Source: Gammaproteobacteria bacterium | GTDB taxonomy: Bacteria > Pseudomonadota > Gammaproteobacteria > JABHGC01 | DNA: 64,000 bases | Direction of reading: 5' to 3' | Assembly (NCBI GenBank): GCA_027077805.1 | Contig: JALWTS010000005.1 | Coordinates: forward strand, 1-64,000 | Shown here: in pieces, positions 41,331 through 50,579 of the stretch | Numbering within the stretch: the stretch's first letter is position 1 | Layout of the letters: every line of letters begins with the position of its first letter | Program-made: the position numbers and the translations under genes | The notes under the pieces: generated by a model | What the model saw: only the letters and a program-made list of their open reading frames with translations | What the model was told of the DNA's origin: nothing | Databases searched by the model: none

Positions 41331-42545
41331 ATGTTGCGATTTTTATCGAAAAAGAAGCGTTATATTTATGTAGGGCGTACCAGTAGCAAAAAAGTTATTC
41401 AAGGTGAGCTTTATAGTAAACATCCACGAGTGGCATTAAATGAACTCAAAAGCCGTTCGATTAGTCCCTTATGGTTAAAACAAAAAGACAAGCCCAGTTT
41501 AATTTGTCGTAAAGTTTTCCCTAAAGAAATTACCTATTTTTTTCATTTTTTAGGGAGTTTAATACAGCAAGGCCTGCCAATTGCCGAGGCTTTAAAAGCA
41601 ATTCGTTTAAGCAGTGAACCTAGTGTGCAACGAGTATTAGAGCCAATTGAAGCCAAAGTAAATGCAGGACAGCCGTTATCGTATGGTTTGGACTTGTTTC
41701 CTGAATATTTTGATAAAGTGGCGAGAAATTTAATTCGGGTAGCAGAAAAAACAGGCACTTTAGAAGAAGCGTTATTAGAGTTATCATCTTATCGAGAACG
41801 CAGTGAACAAATTGAACAACGTTTAAAATCCGCTAAAATTTATCCCTTTATTTTAGTCATCGGCGAGGTGATGTTAATGACGGTTATGTTGACGATAATT
41901 GTGCCTGCTTTAAAAGAATTTTTTGAACAAGCAGGGGCGAGTTTACCATTTTTAACGCAAATGGTATTAGTATTGTCCGATTTAGTGATTCAATGGTGGT
42001 GGGCATTACTGTTTGGCGTGATATTGTCTTTGTTTATTTTCCAATTATTACGAACCTTTTCCTACAAAATGCAAACCTTTTTAGATTGGTTAGCCTTAAC
42101 CATTCCTGTTTATAAACAACTAAGCTCGGCAATGGCGATTTCTCGCTTTTTACATGGCTTAAGAACGCAAATTGCTTCAGGATTGCCTTTGCATGAAGGG
42201 ATGCAAGCAGTCAAGGGGACAACAGGTAATATTTTTTATGATAGAGATGTGGCAAAAATTAGCCGTCAGTTAGAAGAAACAGGGCATCCTTTATCCAAAA
42301 TTATTCAGAATTATCCACGTTTTCCTCAAAATTTAGTCTCATTTTTTTTAACCGCAGAATATACCGGCGAAATGCCAAAAATGTTAGAAATTGCAAGCCA
42401 ATATCATGACAGTAATTTGGAAATTAAAGTGGAAAAATTAGTGCAAAGTTATGAAATGATAATGACTTTAGTCATTTATGCCTCGATCGGTTTCGTGGTG
42501 ATTGCGATGTATTTACCTATTTTTAAATTGGGAACGGCAGTATGA
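41331..42545 (+). CDS. GspF/PilC-family inner-membrane platform protein
   Basis: 404 residues from the ATG at 41331 (an upstream start at 41238 would add a stray hydrophobic stretch). It has two T2SSF domains (ITYFFHFLGSLIQQGLPIAEAL and AISRFLHGLRTQIASGLPLHEGM), and three membrane helices. The N terminus YIYVGRTSSKKVIQGELYSKHPRVALNELKSR is a divergent form of the usual start. It is only moderately like the gspF at 20.9 kb. It overlaps the FimT gene by four bases. No pilB, pilD or pilY1 is nearby. Confidence 0.85.
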   Translation: MLRFLSKKKRYIYVGRTSSKKVIQGELYSKHPRVALNELKSRSISPLWLKQKDKPSLICRKVFPKEITYFFHFLGSLIQQGLPIAEALKAIRLSSEPSVQRVLEPIEAKVNAGQPLSYGLDLFPEYFDKVARNLIRVAEKTGTLEEALLELSSYRERSEQIEQRLKSAKIYPFILVIGEVMLMTVMLTIIVPALKEFFEQAGASLPFLTQMVLVLSDLVIQWWWALLFGVILSLFIFQLLRTFSYKMQTFLDWLALTIPVYKQLSSAMAISRFLHGLRTQIASGLPLHEGMQAVKGTTGNIFYDRDVAKISRQLEETGHPLSKIIQNYPRFPQNLVSFFLTAEYTGEMPKMLEIASQYHDSNLEIKVEKLVQSYEMIMTLVIYASIGFVVIAMYLPIFKLGTAV

Positions 42546-43099
42546 CAAAAATACTAAGGCAACAAGGATTTAATTTATTTGAATTAATAATTGTATTAAC
42601 TATTATGGGTATTTTAGTCAGTTTTGCCATACCAATGTATAGTTCTTTTCAAAGCCAACAACGGATTGAAGCGTCTAAACAAAAATTGTTAGATTTTATT
42701 CGTTTAGCCAAAACAGAATCCGCAAGGCGTAATGTTTATACCGCATTATGCCGTAGTAATAATTTAACGAAAACGCAACCACGTTGTGATAAAGGTGATA
42801 ATTGGCAAACAGGTTGGATGGTGGTTGCTGCAGGCATTTTAAATAATAAAATTTCACCATTTAAATCAAATCCTATGACAGATACTGTACTTAAAGTCAA
42901 TGCTGAAGTGGCAATGGTAACCATAAATGTGAGTACGGTAGAGGAACAACCACTGGTATTTTTACCCGATGGTAGTACCAATCAACAAGGCAATGAGGCG
43001 GTATTTTCCATTTGTGATCCCAATGGCAACAATAGTTTAGATGTTGTGATTAGTCCTGTGGGTCGTGTGGTCATTGAAGAACCTGCATCAGGATGTTAA
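42542..43099 (+). CDS. FimT/GspH-family minor pilin
   Basis: 185 residues. The prepilin cleavage region is QQGFNLFELIIVLTIMGILVSF with Glu at +5. The following helix and beta domain fit FimT/GspH (ASKQKLLDFIRLAKTESARRNVYTALCR, LVFLPDGSTNQQGN). Cysteines occur in ALCRS, PRCDK, SICDP and at the C terminus, so disulfides are likely. FimT-type minor pilins take part in pilus assembly or DNA binding. It starts four bases inside the platform gene. Confidence 0.85.
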   Translation: MTKILRQQGFNLFELIIVLTIMGILVSFAIPMYSSFQSQQRIEASKQKLLDFIRLAKTESARRNVYTALCRSNNLTKTQPRCDKGDNWQTGWMVVAAGILNNKISPFKSNPMTDTVLKVNAEVAMVTINVSTVEEQPLVFLPDGSTNQQGNEAVFSICDPNGNNSLDVVISPVGRVVIEEPASGC

Positions 43100-43128
43100 A
43101 AGATAATTCAATCATATTAGGATGAAAT

Positions 43129-43623
43129 ATGCAAGGTAATTTAAGCAAACAACAAGGCTTTACTTTAATCGAGGTGTTAATTGCTGCCACCGTATTAGCT
43201 GTCGGCTTATTAGCCTTAGCAGGATTACAGAATCAAGCCTTAAAAATCAATCATGGCACTTATTTACATTCACAAGCGGTGATTTTAACACAGGCCATTG
43301 TTGCTAAAATTCGGGCCAATCGTTTGGCTGGTCATAATGGGGATTATAATCTTAGTCCCGCCGTTGCACCGATTCAAGCAAACGTGGATTGTAGCCTTGC
43401 TACCGCTGTTTGTGATCCACAACAATTAGCCCAATGGGATTTATGGCAATGGCAACAATTATTAGCACAACAATTACCCCAAGGCGTTGGTGAAATTAGT
43501 GTGAGTTCTATCAATACAGGTTTGTCGGGTATTACGGATTTAGATACGGTATATCAGTATAGGGTTAGCATTTATTGGAATGATAGAGGTGAACAGCGTT
43601 CAATTATGGTGGAGACTCAATAA
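43129..43623 (+). CDS. pilV: PilV-type minor pilin
   Basis: 164 residues. The cleavage site is QQGFTLIEVLIAATVLAVGLLAL. The LAGLQNQALKINHGTYLHSQA segment and YQYRVSIYWNDRGEQRS near the end are typical of PilV, which helps prime type IV pili. The ribosome site AGGATG is near the start. Its stop overlaps the PilW ATG by one base. Confidence 0.85.
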   Translation: MQGNLSKQQGFTLIEVLIAATVLAVGLLALAGLQNQALKINHGTYLHSQAVILTQAIVAKIRANRLAGHNGDYNLSPAVAPIQANVDCSLATAVCDPQQLAQWDLWQWQQLLAQQLPQGVGEISVSSINTGLSGITDLDTVYQYRVSIYWNDRGEQRSIMVETQ

Positions 43624-44408
43624 TGATAACAAAAATAAAAATAAAAACTAATGGTTTTACCTTGATTGAATTAATGATTGCGATGGCATTGGGTTTAGTG
43701 CTTATTGCGGGTGCTATTTTTATTTTGATCTCAACTCGGCAAAATAGTCAGATGCAACAAGCCGTTACTTTGTTGCAAGATAATGGTCGAGTTGCTACTA
43801 AAATTTTTGCTCGTCATATTCGTATGGCAGGTTTTTGTAATGAGGCGTTGGAATTGCAAATTCCTTGTTCGGAGATTTTTACGGAAACCAATCCTCCTGT
43901 CTCTGGTATAGAAGGTGGTGGCATTAATCCTGATCAATTAACCTTGCGTTATGCCAGTGATGGCAGTATGCGAGATTGTTTAGGGAATACCATTGCGAAA
44001 GGGGGAACATCAGATAATACTTTTTTGGTGCAGACACTAGACCAAAATAAAAAGATGACCGCTTATGCCATTCATCCTGAATTTCAATACCAATTAGTAT
44101 GCCGTGATGCGAGTGGTGGTGAAATGATTTTAATGGATGGGGTTGAAAATATGCAGGTATTATACGGCATTGATACCGATGCTGATCAAATCGCAAATCG
44201 TTATGTCACTGCAACTACGGTACAAGCCAATGATAACTGGAATAATGTGGTAGCGATAACTTTAGAATTAATGTTGCGTTCACAAAATAACGCCGTTGAA
44301 TTACAAGCAAAAACCAATCGATTATTAGGTGTACAGTGGGTCAGTCATGACAGACGTTTACGTTATTTATTTGCCACAACGGTGAGTTTACGAAATCGAG
44401 TGAGATAG
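43623..44408 (+). CDS. pilW: PilW-type minor pilin
   Basis: 261 residues. The cleavage site is NGFTLIELMIAMALGLVLIAGAIF, followed by the family's ISTRQNSQMQQAVTLLQDNGRVATKIFARHIRMAGF. The later region GVENMQVLYGIDTDADQIANRYVTA is a PilW hallmark. Cysteines in GFCNEAL, IPCSEI, RDCLGN and LVCRDA suggest disulfides. It is coupled to pilV by a one-base overlap and followed by the pilX-like gene. Confidence 0.87.
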   Translation: MITKIKIKTNGFTLIELMIAMALGLVLIAGAIFILISTRQNSQMQQAVTLLQDNGRVATKIFARHIRMAGFCNEALELQIPCSEIFTETNPPVSGIEGGGINPDQLTLRYASDGSMRDCLGNTIAKGGTSDNTFLVQTLDQNKKMTAYAIHPEFQYQLVCRDASGGEMILMDGVENMQVLYGIDTDADQIANRYVTATTVQANDNWNNVVAITLELMLRSQNNAVELQAKTNRLLGVQWVSHDRRLRYLFATTVSLRNRVR

Positions 44409-44438
44409 AATAAAACCAATATATTAAGGAAAAAAATC

Positions 44439-46307
44439 ATGAAACAACAGCAAGGATCCGCATTATTTGTGGTAATGGTGATTTTAAGTATCTTGACTAT
44501 TATTAGTATTAATACCATTCAATCCGCTATGACCAATGAAAAGTTAGTCGCAGGCACACAAGATTATGCCTCTGCTTTTCAGGCAGCCGAAGCAGGCTTG
44601 CAAGATGCGAAGTTTTTTATTGCCCATCAAACGGAACGCCCTATGCCTTATAAAGTAAAAGGTATTGTGGCTAAAGGTAAAACCCCTGACCCTTCTTTGT
44701 CAAAAAAATGGTTTAAATTCGCTCGTAATTATGGAGAGGGTACGCATGGCTCAGGCTTAAGTTTAGCCGAGGTAGCAACGCAACCGAGTTATATTATTGA
44801 AGAATTGGATTATGTGGATGATATTGCAACTTACAAGATTACTGCCTTAGGTTTTGGTGGTTCATCGGATGCTAGGGTGGTTTTGCAAGAGGTGTATCAA
44901 CAACCCATTAAACCTGTGATTGATATTGAAGCCAAAGGTTTTATGAATTTTTTGATGTTATCGTCTGATATTGGTATGTCAGAATGTATTAGTTTCGGCG
45001 GTGGTCGTGGTACGGATAAAAATTGTGGCAGTTTTTTACCTAGATTTGTAACCGCACCTAGCAATAGCAATCCTTTCACACCGAGTAATTTATTACCTGT
45101 CACTTTGAATATTAAATTTTCGGGTATGATGAATGGCGTGTTTATGGCCGATATGTTATCGGGGTTAGATATGCGGACTATGACCAGTTTTTTCGCTATC
45201 TTTGGGGCCCTACAAATGGCAGGGATGTGCGATATGATGCCAATGCCGATGATGAGTGCCATGTGCAAAACCATGTCGTTTGCAGGCGGTGGTGCGGGGG
45301 TATTATTTGCTAAAGGCATTATTCCTAAAGGTTTTACTTGGGATAAGGTGAATATTGAAATTGAAAATTCCATGATGAATATGGTTGGAATTGGTAGCAT
45401 GACGGGGGACAATCATATTTGTCTTAAAGCCGATGGACGGATGATGAATGGCTTTGCCAGCATGAACGCCGCGGTCGGTCCTGGGGGGTATATGGAATTG
45501 ATGAAGCAAATGATGAAACAAGTCATGGGCAATATGCCAATGATGGATACTATGATAGATATGATGATGCAAATGATGCAAATAATGATGTCGCAAATGG
45601 ATAAAATGATGGGTTTACCCATTCCAATGATGGATATGATGAAAATGATGACCGAAATGATGGGCGGTAGTGGGGCGAATAATGCTGGTTTTGATGATAT
45701 TTACCAAATTAATGTCGGTTATCGAGGGGCATTGATGAATATGGTGATGATTGGGGACGCGGGTGGCAATGATATTTATCAAATCAGCACTGGGAAATTA
45801 GATAAGAACAGCAAACCCATGAATATGGGGGACATGATTATGATTATGGATATGTTAGGCGATGACTATTACAAAATTAATACCCATACGGCCGCAATGA
45901 TGGACATGATTATGTTAATGGATTGCCAAACCAATAATCTTAATGTTTATAAAGACTTTAGTCCCTCCTTTGCGGATATGATACGGATTATGATGCAAAC
46001 CATGTTAAGTATGATGCCTATGCCTATGCCATCCGGTGATAAAGCAGGCGGTTTAATGGGGGGAATGATGGATTTGGGCATGAACGCTATGATGAGAGTG
46101 ATGAAAATGATGGGCATGGATTTTAATCGTTTTATGAGTTGTGGCGGGCCACCTCCTGTTACCATTAACCCACTTAAATGGTTTCGCTGGATGTTTGATT
46201 GGATGCCTCAAGCCGATGCGAATATTTATGCCGACTATGCTAATGCGGCTACGCCTACATGTTATGAAGGACCGCAAACCTTGTCTTGGATGGAAATGAC
46301 CTTGTAG
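44439..46307 (+). CDS. PilX-like minor pilin with a giant methionine-rich extension
   Basis: 622 residues. The first 160 are PilX-like: QQGSALFVVMVILSILTIISI with the long first helix and AAEAGLQDAKFFI. PilX proteins are usually under 200 residues. Here about 450 residues follow, with about 93 Met in the whole protein (15%). Residues 352-408 contain 27 Met in 57 positions, in MxM, MM and MxxM patterns. A repeat near 420-510 has units beginning DIYQIN, DIYQIS and YYKIN. Single-letter bias comes from real ATG codons in one intact frame. pilY1 and the major pilin are missing downstream. Adhesion or Cu(I) binding are guesses. Confidence 0.75.
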   Translation: MKQQQGSALFVVMVILSILTIISINTIQSAMTNEKLVAGTQDYASAFQAAEAGLQDAKFFIAHQTERPMPYKVKGIVAKGKTPDPSLSKKWFKFARNYGEGTHGSGLSLAEVATQPSYIIEELDYVDDIATYKITALGFGGSSDARVVLQEVYQQPIKPVIDIEAKGFMNFLMLSSDIGMSECISFGGGRGTDKNCGSFLPRFVTAPSNSNPFTPSNLLPVTLNIKFSGMMNGVFMADMLSGLDMRTMTSFFAIFGALQMAGMCDMMPMPMMSAMCKTMSFAGGGAGVLFAKGIIPKGFTWDKVNIEIENSMMNMVGIGSMTGDNHICLKADGRMMNGFASMNAAVGPGGYMELMKQMMKQVMGNMPMMDTMIDMMMQMMQIMMSQMDKMMGLPIPMMDMMKMMTEMMGGSGANNAGFDDIYQINVGYRGALMNMVMIGDAGGNDIYQISTGKLDKNSKPMNMGDMIMIMDMLGDDYYKINTHTAAMMDMIMLMDCQTNNLNVYKDFSPSFADMIRIMMQTMLSMMPMPMPSGDKAGGLMGGMMDLGMNAMMRVMKMMGMDFNRFMSCGGPPPVTINPLKWFRWMFDWMPQADANIYADYANAATPTCYEGPQTLSWMEMTL

Positions 46308-46323
46308 CACTTGTTTGTTTGTG

Positions 46324-46345
46324 GGGGCGAACGGCCGTTCGCCCC
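46324..46345. repeat. perfect 22-base GC-rich palindrome
   Basis: GGGGCGAACGG (46324-46334) is followed directly by its complement CCGTTCGCCCC (46335-46345). It is far more GC-rich than its surroundings and lies between two convergent genes, 16 bases after the pilX stop. Palindromes of this core are known to me as dispersed repeats in some bacteria. It may also work as a bidirectional terminator, though no T-run follows. Confidence 0.75.
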
Positions 46346-46358
46346 TATATTCACCAGA

Positions 46359-49124
46359 TTATTTAATCCGTTGCGATAAGGTTTTGAGATCAAAATCGGC
46401 CTCACTGATATTCACGTTAAACCGATAATTTAACCAAACCATTTTGCTAATGTTTCCATTTTGCTTATTAGTCATGACGATTTCACCTGCCCGCCAGTGC
46501 TTACCTAAATAACCCTTAAATTGATTGGCCGTATAAATTTTAATAACTTGTTTCTTATTATTATAATAGACTTTTTTAAGCGTGCGGAATGCGTCTTTAT
46601 CAATCCAGCGTTCCTCATAAGCATAATTCGCACTCATTTTAGGCTTTGCTTTGATGACAAAACAATTTTTGCCATTATAGGTTTGGCTTTTTATCAATTG
46701 GTAATCAAATTCATATAAGGCTTGTAAATTTAAATCGAGATAAGAAAATTCACTGCCAGCAAACGAACCTAACTGATTATTTTCTGATATTTTAGTGGCT
46801 CGGCGAATGGCAGGAATATATAAGAATTGTTGATCGGTCAATTTTTCTCTGTGTTTTGTTAATAATGCCGTGCCTTTAATATCATCTGATTTCACTATCA
46901 CTAATAAACTTTGTTCTAAACTTTGGCTAATTTCCTTACTAATATAACTAAACTGGTGTTTCGTCGTTTCACCATGTTTCTTATTGATAATCAGTATCAT
47001 ATCTGCGATTTGCTGACCATAACCACGAAGACGGTTTCTCGCTTCTTCTGCAATCATAAAGCCTTTTTTAGCCGAACTAACTTGGGCGTTACTAATGCTT
47101 GATGCCGTTTGTTGAGGAATGTTAATCCTTATTTCGGGGGATGTGCTTGGATTGTTGACGACTTTTTGTTGGGGCTGGGCATTATTTGGTGAGGCATTTT
47201 TTATCTCATTGTTTTCAATGGTATCAAAATCTTCTTCAATTGCATTAAGGTTTGTTTCCGTTGTGCTATCATCACCATAACCATCGTCTTCATCACCATA
47301 ATCATCATCATAGTCATCGTCATAATTATCCTCTTCATCCTCATTGTAACTATCATCCTCATCTGCTTCAGATGTCTGATTGTAGTAAGGAATGCGAAAG
47401 GGAAGTTCAAAAGGCAGTTTAAATTTGGGATCCACTTGTTTGGCAGCAATTAATAAACCAAGCATAAGTCCAGCAAGTAATGCGAGATAAATACTCCATT
47501 TCATTAATTTTCCGATAACACGAAATAAACCCGCAAAGAAACGGATAATAATATTCGGTTTATCCTCTTTTGGTTTTTTATGTTGTTCTTTTTTAGTATG
47601 AGCACCAATTTTGATTTTTTTGTTGGATTTAACTGGTGGTGTTGGTTTTGGACTAGCCGTTTGATTAGTTCCAAATCCTTGAGGGGCTTCGCCAATTTCA
47701 ATTTGTTCTATTTCAGCATTATCAAATGGACTGCTTGTTTTGGTTTGAGGGGGGGATTTTGCTTGGGTTTTAGATGTTTGATTGGCTTTTGAAAGCACAT
47801 CAATATCGTCAATTGATAATGGTTCATCATCAAGGATGCTGGTTTTTTTAGTTTGTGATCGAGCTTGGCTTGCTTTTTTTGTGGTTTTAGGTGGGGGGAC
47901 TGATTTTTTAGTGGATGCTTGTTCATCTAATGGAAAGGGTAAATTTGCTTCTGCTTCAGCAATGGTATCTAAAGCTTGATCTAATTCTTTGGCGATTTGA
48001 TCAAATTCATTCCCTAAGTCGGCAAAATCATCGTTAGGTTGGTTTGCTTTTGCTGATTTTTTAGCAGAAGTGGCGGTTTTTGGTGTTGCGTTAGGTTTTG
48101 GCGGTTGAGGTTTTTTCGATGGTGATTGAGGTTGGGCTTTCGTCTCAACGGGGTTAGGTTCTTCTATAGACAAATTGCTAAAATCAATTTCTAATGCGTC
48201 TGCAATCGATTGTTCTTGCCTATCTTCCAGTTTTAGTTCTGATTTAGGTTTAGAGGCGGGTTTTGTTTGGGCGTTGGTTTTCGCTTTGTGTCTGTTTAAA
48301 AATTCGCTACGTCTTTCCAGCATGGCATGCAATCGGGCAATTAATTCTTTGGCTTTGACGGGTTTTGCTAAATAGTCGTTGGCTCCTGCATGAAAAACTT
48401 TGTTAATGGTCTCATCACTGGTATCACCTGTAATAATAATACAAGGTGTCTGGGAAATGACGGGATTTTTAAGGCGACGTAGGGTTTGCACAAATTCATC
48501 ACCATCTAAACCTTCTTCTGCAAGATTGAGGTCGGAGAGAATAATATCATAGTTTTTGGTGGTAATCACTTCTAAGGCTGCTTCAGCACTTAAATAATGT
48601 TCGATAGTAAACGGTTCCGTTTCTAAGGCTTTGCTTAAAAAATGGGCAGCCGTGCGACTGTCTTCAATTAAACAGATCAAGCCATTTTTTTGAGAGTTGC
48701 TTTGGCGTTCTTTATGGTGAGCTTTTGACGCATAATTTTTCATGCGTGCTTCTAAGGCTTTAAAATTTAGGGGTTTGATTAAATAGTCATTGGCACCTGC
48801 ATTAAATACGTCCAGCAATACTTGATCATCTTGACTGCCTGTTGCGACTAAAATTGGAATTTTATTAATGCTAATGTTTGGGTTTTGACGTAAGGCTTTG
48901 ATTAAATCAATGCCATTCATGCCTGTGGCCGATAAGGTCAAATCCGTAATCAATAAATCATATTTTTGTTGTTGAATGGAGGCTAATGCTGATTCCGCAT
49001 CTTTGAAATGCTGATAATCATATTCTGGCAATTTATCCAGAAATTTTTTCACTGGGAAGGCAGCGGTTTTGCTATCTTCAACGAAACAAACTTGAAATTT
49101 ATTGGCGTAGGTGGTCATAGTCAA
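46359..49124 (-). CDS. double receiver protein fused through a membrane helix to a periplasmic LolA-like domain
   Basis: 921 residues. Receiver 1 (10-130) has acceptor D61 (LLITDLTL) and K117; receiver 2 (147-270) has D198 (IILSDLNL) and K254. A 260-residue linker rich in Pro, Lys and Gln follows. One membrane helix is at about 543-561 (SIYLALLAGLMLGLLIAA). After an acidic Asp/Tyr stretch (588-620), residues 688-921 match the LolA-like 'outer membrane lipoprotein-sorting' domain: SDDIKGTALLTKHR, FLYIPAIRRATKIS, GSFAGSEFSYLDL, YEERWIDKD and LGKHWRAGEIVMTNKQ. That domain is normally a separate exported protein encoded beside RND pumps. The gene lies downstream of tolC. Confidence 0.85.
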   Translation of the reverse strand: MTMTTYANKFQVCFVEDSKTAAFPVKKFLDKLPEYDYQHFKDAESALASIQQQKYDLLITDLTLSATGMNGIDLIKALRQNPNISINKIPILVATGSQDDQVLLDVFNAGANDYLIKPLNFKALEARMKNYASKAHHKERQSNSQKNGLICLIEDSRTAAHFLSKALETEPFTIEHYLSAEAALEVITTKNYDIILSDLNLAEEGLDGDEFVQTLRRLKNPVISQTPCIIITGDTSDETINKVFHAGANDYLAKPVKAKELIARLHAMLERRSEFLNRHKAKTNAQTKPASKPKSELKLEDRQEQSIADALEIDFSNLSIEEPNPVETKAQPQSPSKKPQPPKPNATPKTATSAKKSAKANQPNDDFADLGNEFDQIAKELDQALDTIAEAEANLPFPLDEQASTKKSVPPPKTTKKASQARSQTKKTSILDDEPLSIDDIDVLSKANQTSKTQAKSPPQTKTSSPFDNAEIEQIEIGEAPQGFGTNQTASPKPTPPVKSNKKIKIGAHTKKEQHKKPKEDKPNIIIRFFAGLFRVIGKLMKWSIYLALLAGLMLGLLIAAKQVDPKFKLPFELPFRIPYYNQTSEADEDDSYNEDEEDNYDDDYDDDYGDEDDGYGDDSTTETNLNAIEEDFDTIENNEIKNASPNNAQPQQKVVNNPSTSPEIRINIPQQTASSISNAQVSSAKKGFMIAEEARNRLRGYGQQIADMILIINKKHGETTKHQFSYISKEISQSLEQSLLVIVKSDDIKGTALLTKHREKLTDQQFLYIPAIRRATKISENNQLGSFAGSEFSYLDLNLQALYEFDYQLIKSQTYNGKNCFVIKAKPKMSANYAYEERWIDKDAFRTLKKVYYNNKKQVIKIYTANQFKGYLGKHWRAGEIVMTNKQNGNISKMVWLNYRFNVNISEADFDLKTLSQRIK

Positions 49125-49172
49125 TTTTTTTATCCCGATTGATTTACGCTCAATCGGGATGTTATTAAATAA

Positions 49173-50579
49173 TTATTGAGCAAGGTTGACATTACCTGTC
49201 AGCCATTGATTTAAGTTTACAATGTCTTCTGCAGATAACATTCCTGCCGCTTGTTTTAAACGAAGGGTATTGAGAATATAGTTATAACGTTCGTTTTTAT
49301 AATCTCTTTCGGAACGGTGGTAATCTCGTTGGGAGTTCAATACTTCCACAATGGTACGAGTTCCTACTTCAAAACCCGCTTGGGTGGCTTCAAACGATTC
49401 TTTATTCGAAACGACCGCTTGTTTTAATGCGGTAACTCGGCTAGTGCTTGCCATCACATCATTGTAGGCTTGACGGGTTTGACTGACTACCGTACGTTGT
49501 TGCGTTTCTAAGTCATTTTGGGCTTTATGATAATCATGAGTGGCTTGTCTTGTTTTGGAAACGATTGCTCCACCTGAGTATAAAGATAAAGAAAATTGTA
49601 AGGCAAGTGAATCATTGCGTTGCACTCGATCACCGCCACCTGTTAAGGGAGATTCTGAACTCGATAAGTTTTTGTCTTCATATTCACGGGCCGCAACTAA
49701 ATCCAAGGTCGGAAAATGATTGGCACGTTGCAGTTTAATTTCTTTGCGAGCACGTTCCACATTATTTTGGGCTGAAATAATATTAGGATTTTGACGGATC
49801 GCCGTTTCTTTCCATTGTTCAATATCCTGGGGATCGGGGGGGAGTAAGGGCATATTATCGCCTAAGGCACTGAGTTCGGTATGATATTGTCCGGTAATTT
49901 CCCGTAACGACTCTAAAGAATTTGCTAAATTGTTTTGAGAAGCAATTTCATCGGCAACGGAATTGTCATAACGAGCCTTAGCTTCACTGACATCCGTCCC
50001 TGCAATTAAACCGACTTCATAACGTTTGCGAGTTTGCTCTAAATGGCGTTGGGTAGCAGTTTTTTCGACTTTGGAAAATTCTAAGTTATTATAAGAAATC
50101 AACACATTAAAATAAGCTTGTGCTGTCCGCAAGATTAAATCTTGTTCTGCCGCTACTAAATTCGCATCTGCCTGAGCCAAAATATTATCAACCTGTTGCC
50201 AACTAATATGGTTGCCATAATTAAAAATTGGTTGTGTTAGTTGGATTTGATAGGAATTCGTATTAAAATCATGGCGTTCCGTATCACTACTATTGGAATC
50301 CCCTTGGTTGGCCGCTGCTAATTGGTCGGTGAGTAGGGTGGGTTGAGTAAAATTGACATCATTGTCTTTGGTTTCCGCACCAAAAGTGATGCTGGGTAAA
50401 AACTGGGAAAAAGCTTGGGGCTTGGCTTCATAAACTGATAGCCTCTCTGCTTTCGTTGATTTAAGACTGGGATCAGAATCCAATGCTAATTCGTAAATTT
50501 GTTGTAAATTTTCGGCTTGCACAGTGCAAATCTGACTTGCCAGAAAAATAGGTAAAATAAAATGATAAGTTTTTTTCAT
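49173..50579 (-). CDS. tolC: TolC-family outer-membrane efflux protein
   Basis: 468 residues with a signal peptide (KKTYHFILPIFLASQICTVQA). It then shows the TolC repeat pattern of two coiled-coil hairpins: ENLQQIYELALDSDPSL, RKRYEVGLIAGTDVSEAKARYD and FEATQAGFEVGTRTIVEVLNSQRDY. It forms the outer-membrane duct for tripartite efflux or type I secretion. I use the ATG at 50579, preceded by GGGGA; an ATG at 50618 is in frame. It is divergent from the MFP-RND pair, which likely supplies its partners. Confidence 0.93.
   Translation of the reverse strand: MKKTYHFILPIFLASQICTVQAENLQQIYELALDSDPSLKSTKAERLSVYEAKPQAFSQFLPSITFGAETKDNDVNFTQPTLLTDQLAAANQGDSNSSDTERHDFNTNSYQIQLTQPIFNYGNHISWQQVDNILAQADANLVAAEQDLILRTAQAYFNVLISYNNLEFSKVEKTATQRHLEQTRKRYEVGLIAGTDVSEAKARYDNSVADEIASQNNLANSLESLREITGQYHTELSALGDNMPLLPPDPQDIEQWKETAIRQNPNIISAQNNVERARKEIKLQRANHFPTLDLVAAREYEDKNLSSSESPLTGGGDRVQRNDSLALQFSLSLYSGGAIVSKTRQATHDYHKAQNDLETQQRTVVSQTRQAYNDVMASTSRVTALKQAVVSNKESFEATQAGFEVGTRTIVEVLNSQRDYHRSERDYKNERYNYILNTLRLKQAAGMLSAEDIVNLNQWLTGNVNLAQ

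Noticed and set aside
44897-46310. Several antisense open frames under the pilX-like gene, some Ile- or His-rich
   Set aside because: They are mirror images of the Met-rich ATG runs (CAT gives His, ATC/ATT gives Ile), have no ribosome sites and show no family motifs.
47201-47450. Met/Ile-rich frame opposite the Asp/Tyr-rich segment of the receiver-LolA gene
   Set aside because: A shadow of GAT/TAT codons inside the long conserved frame; no ribosome site.
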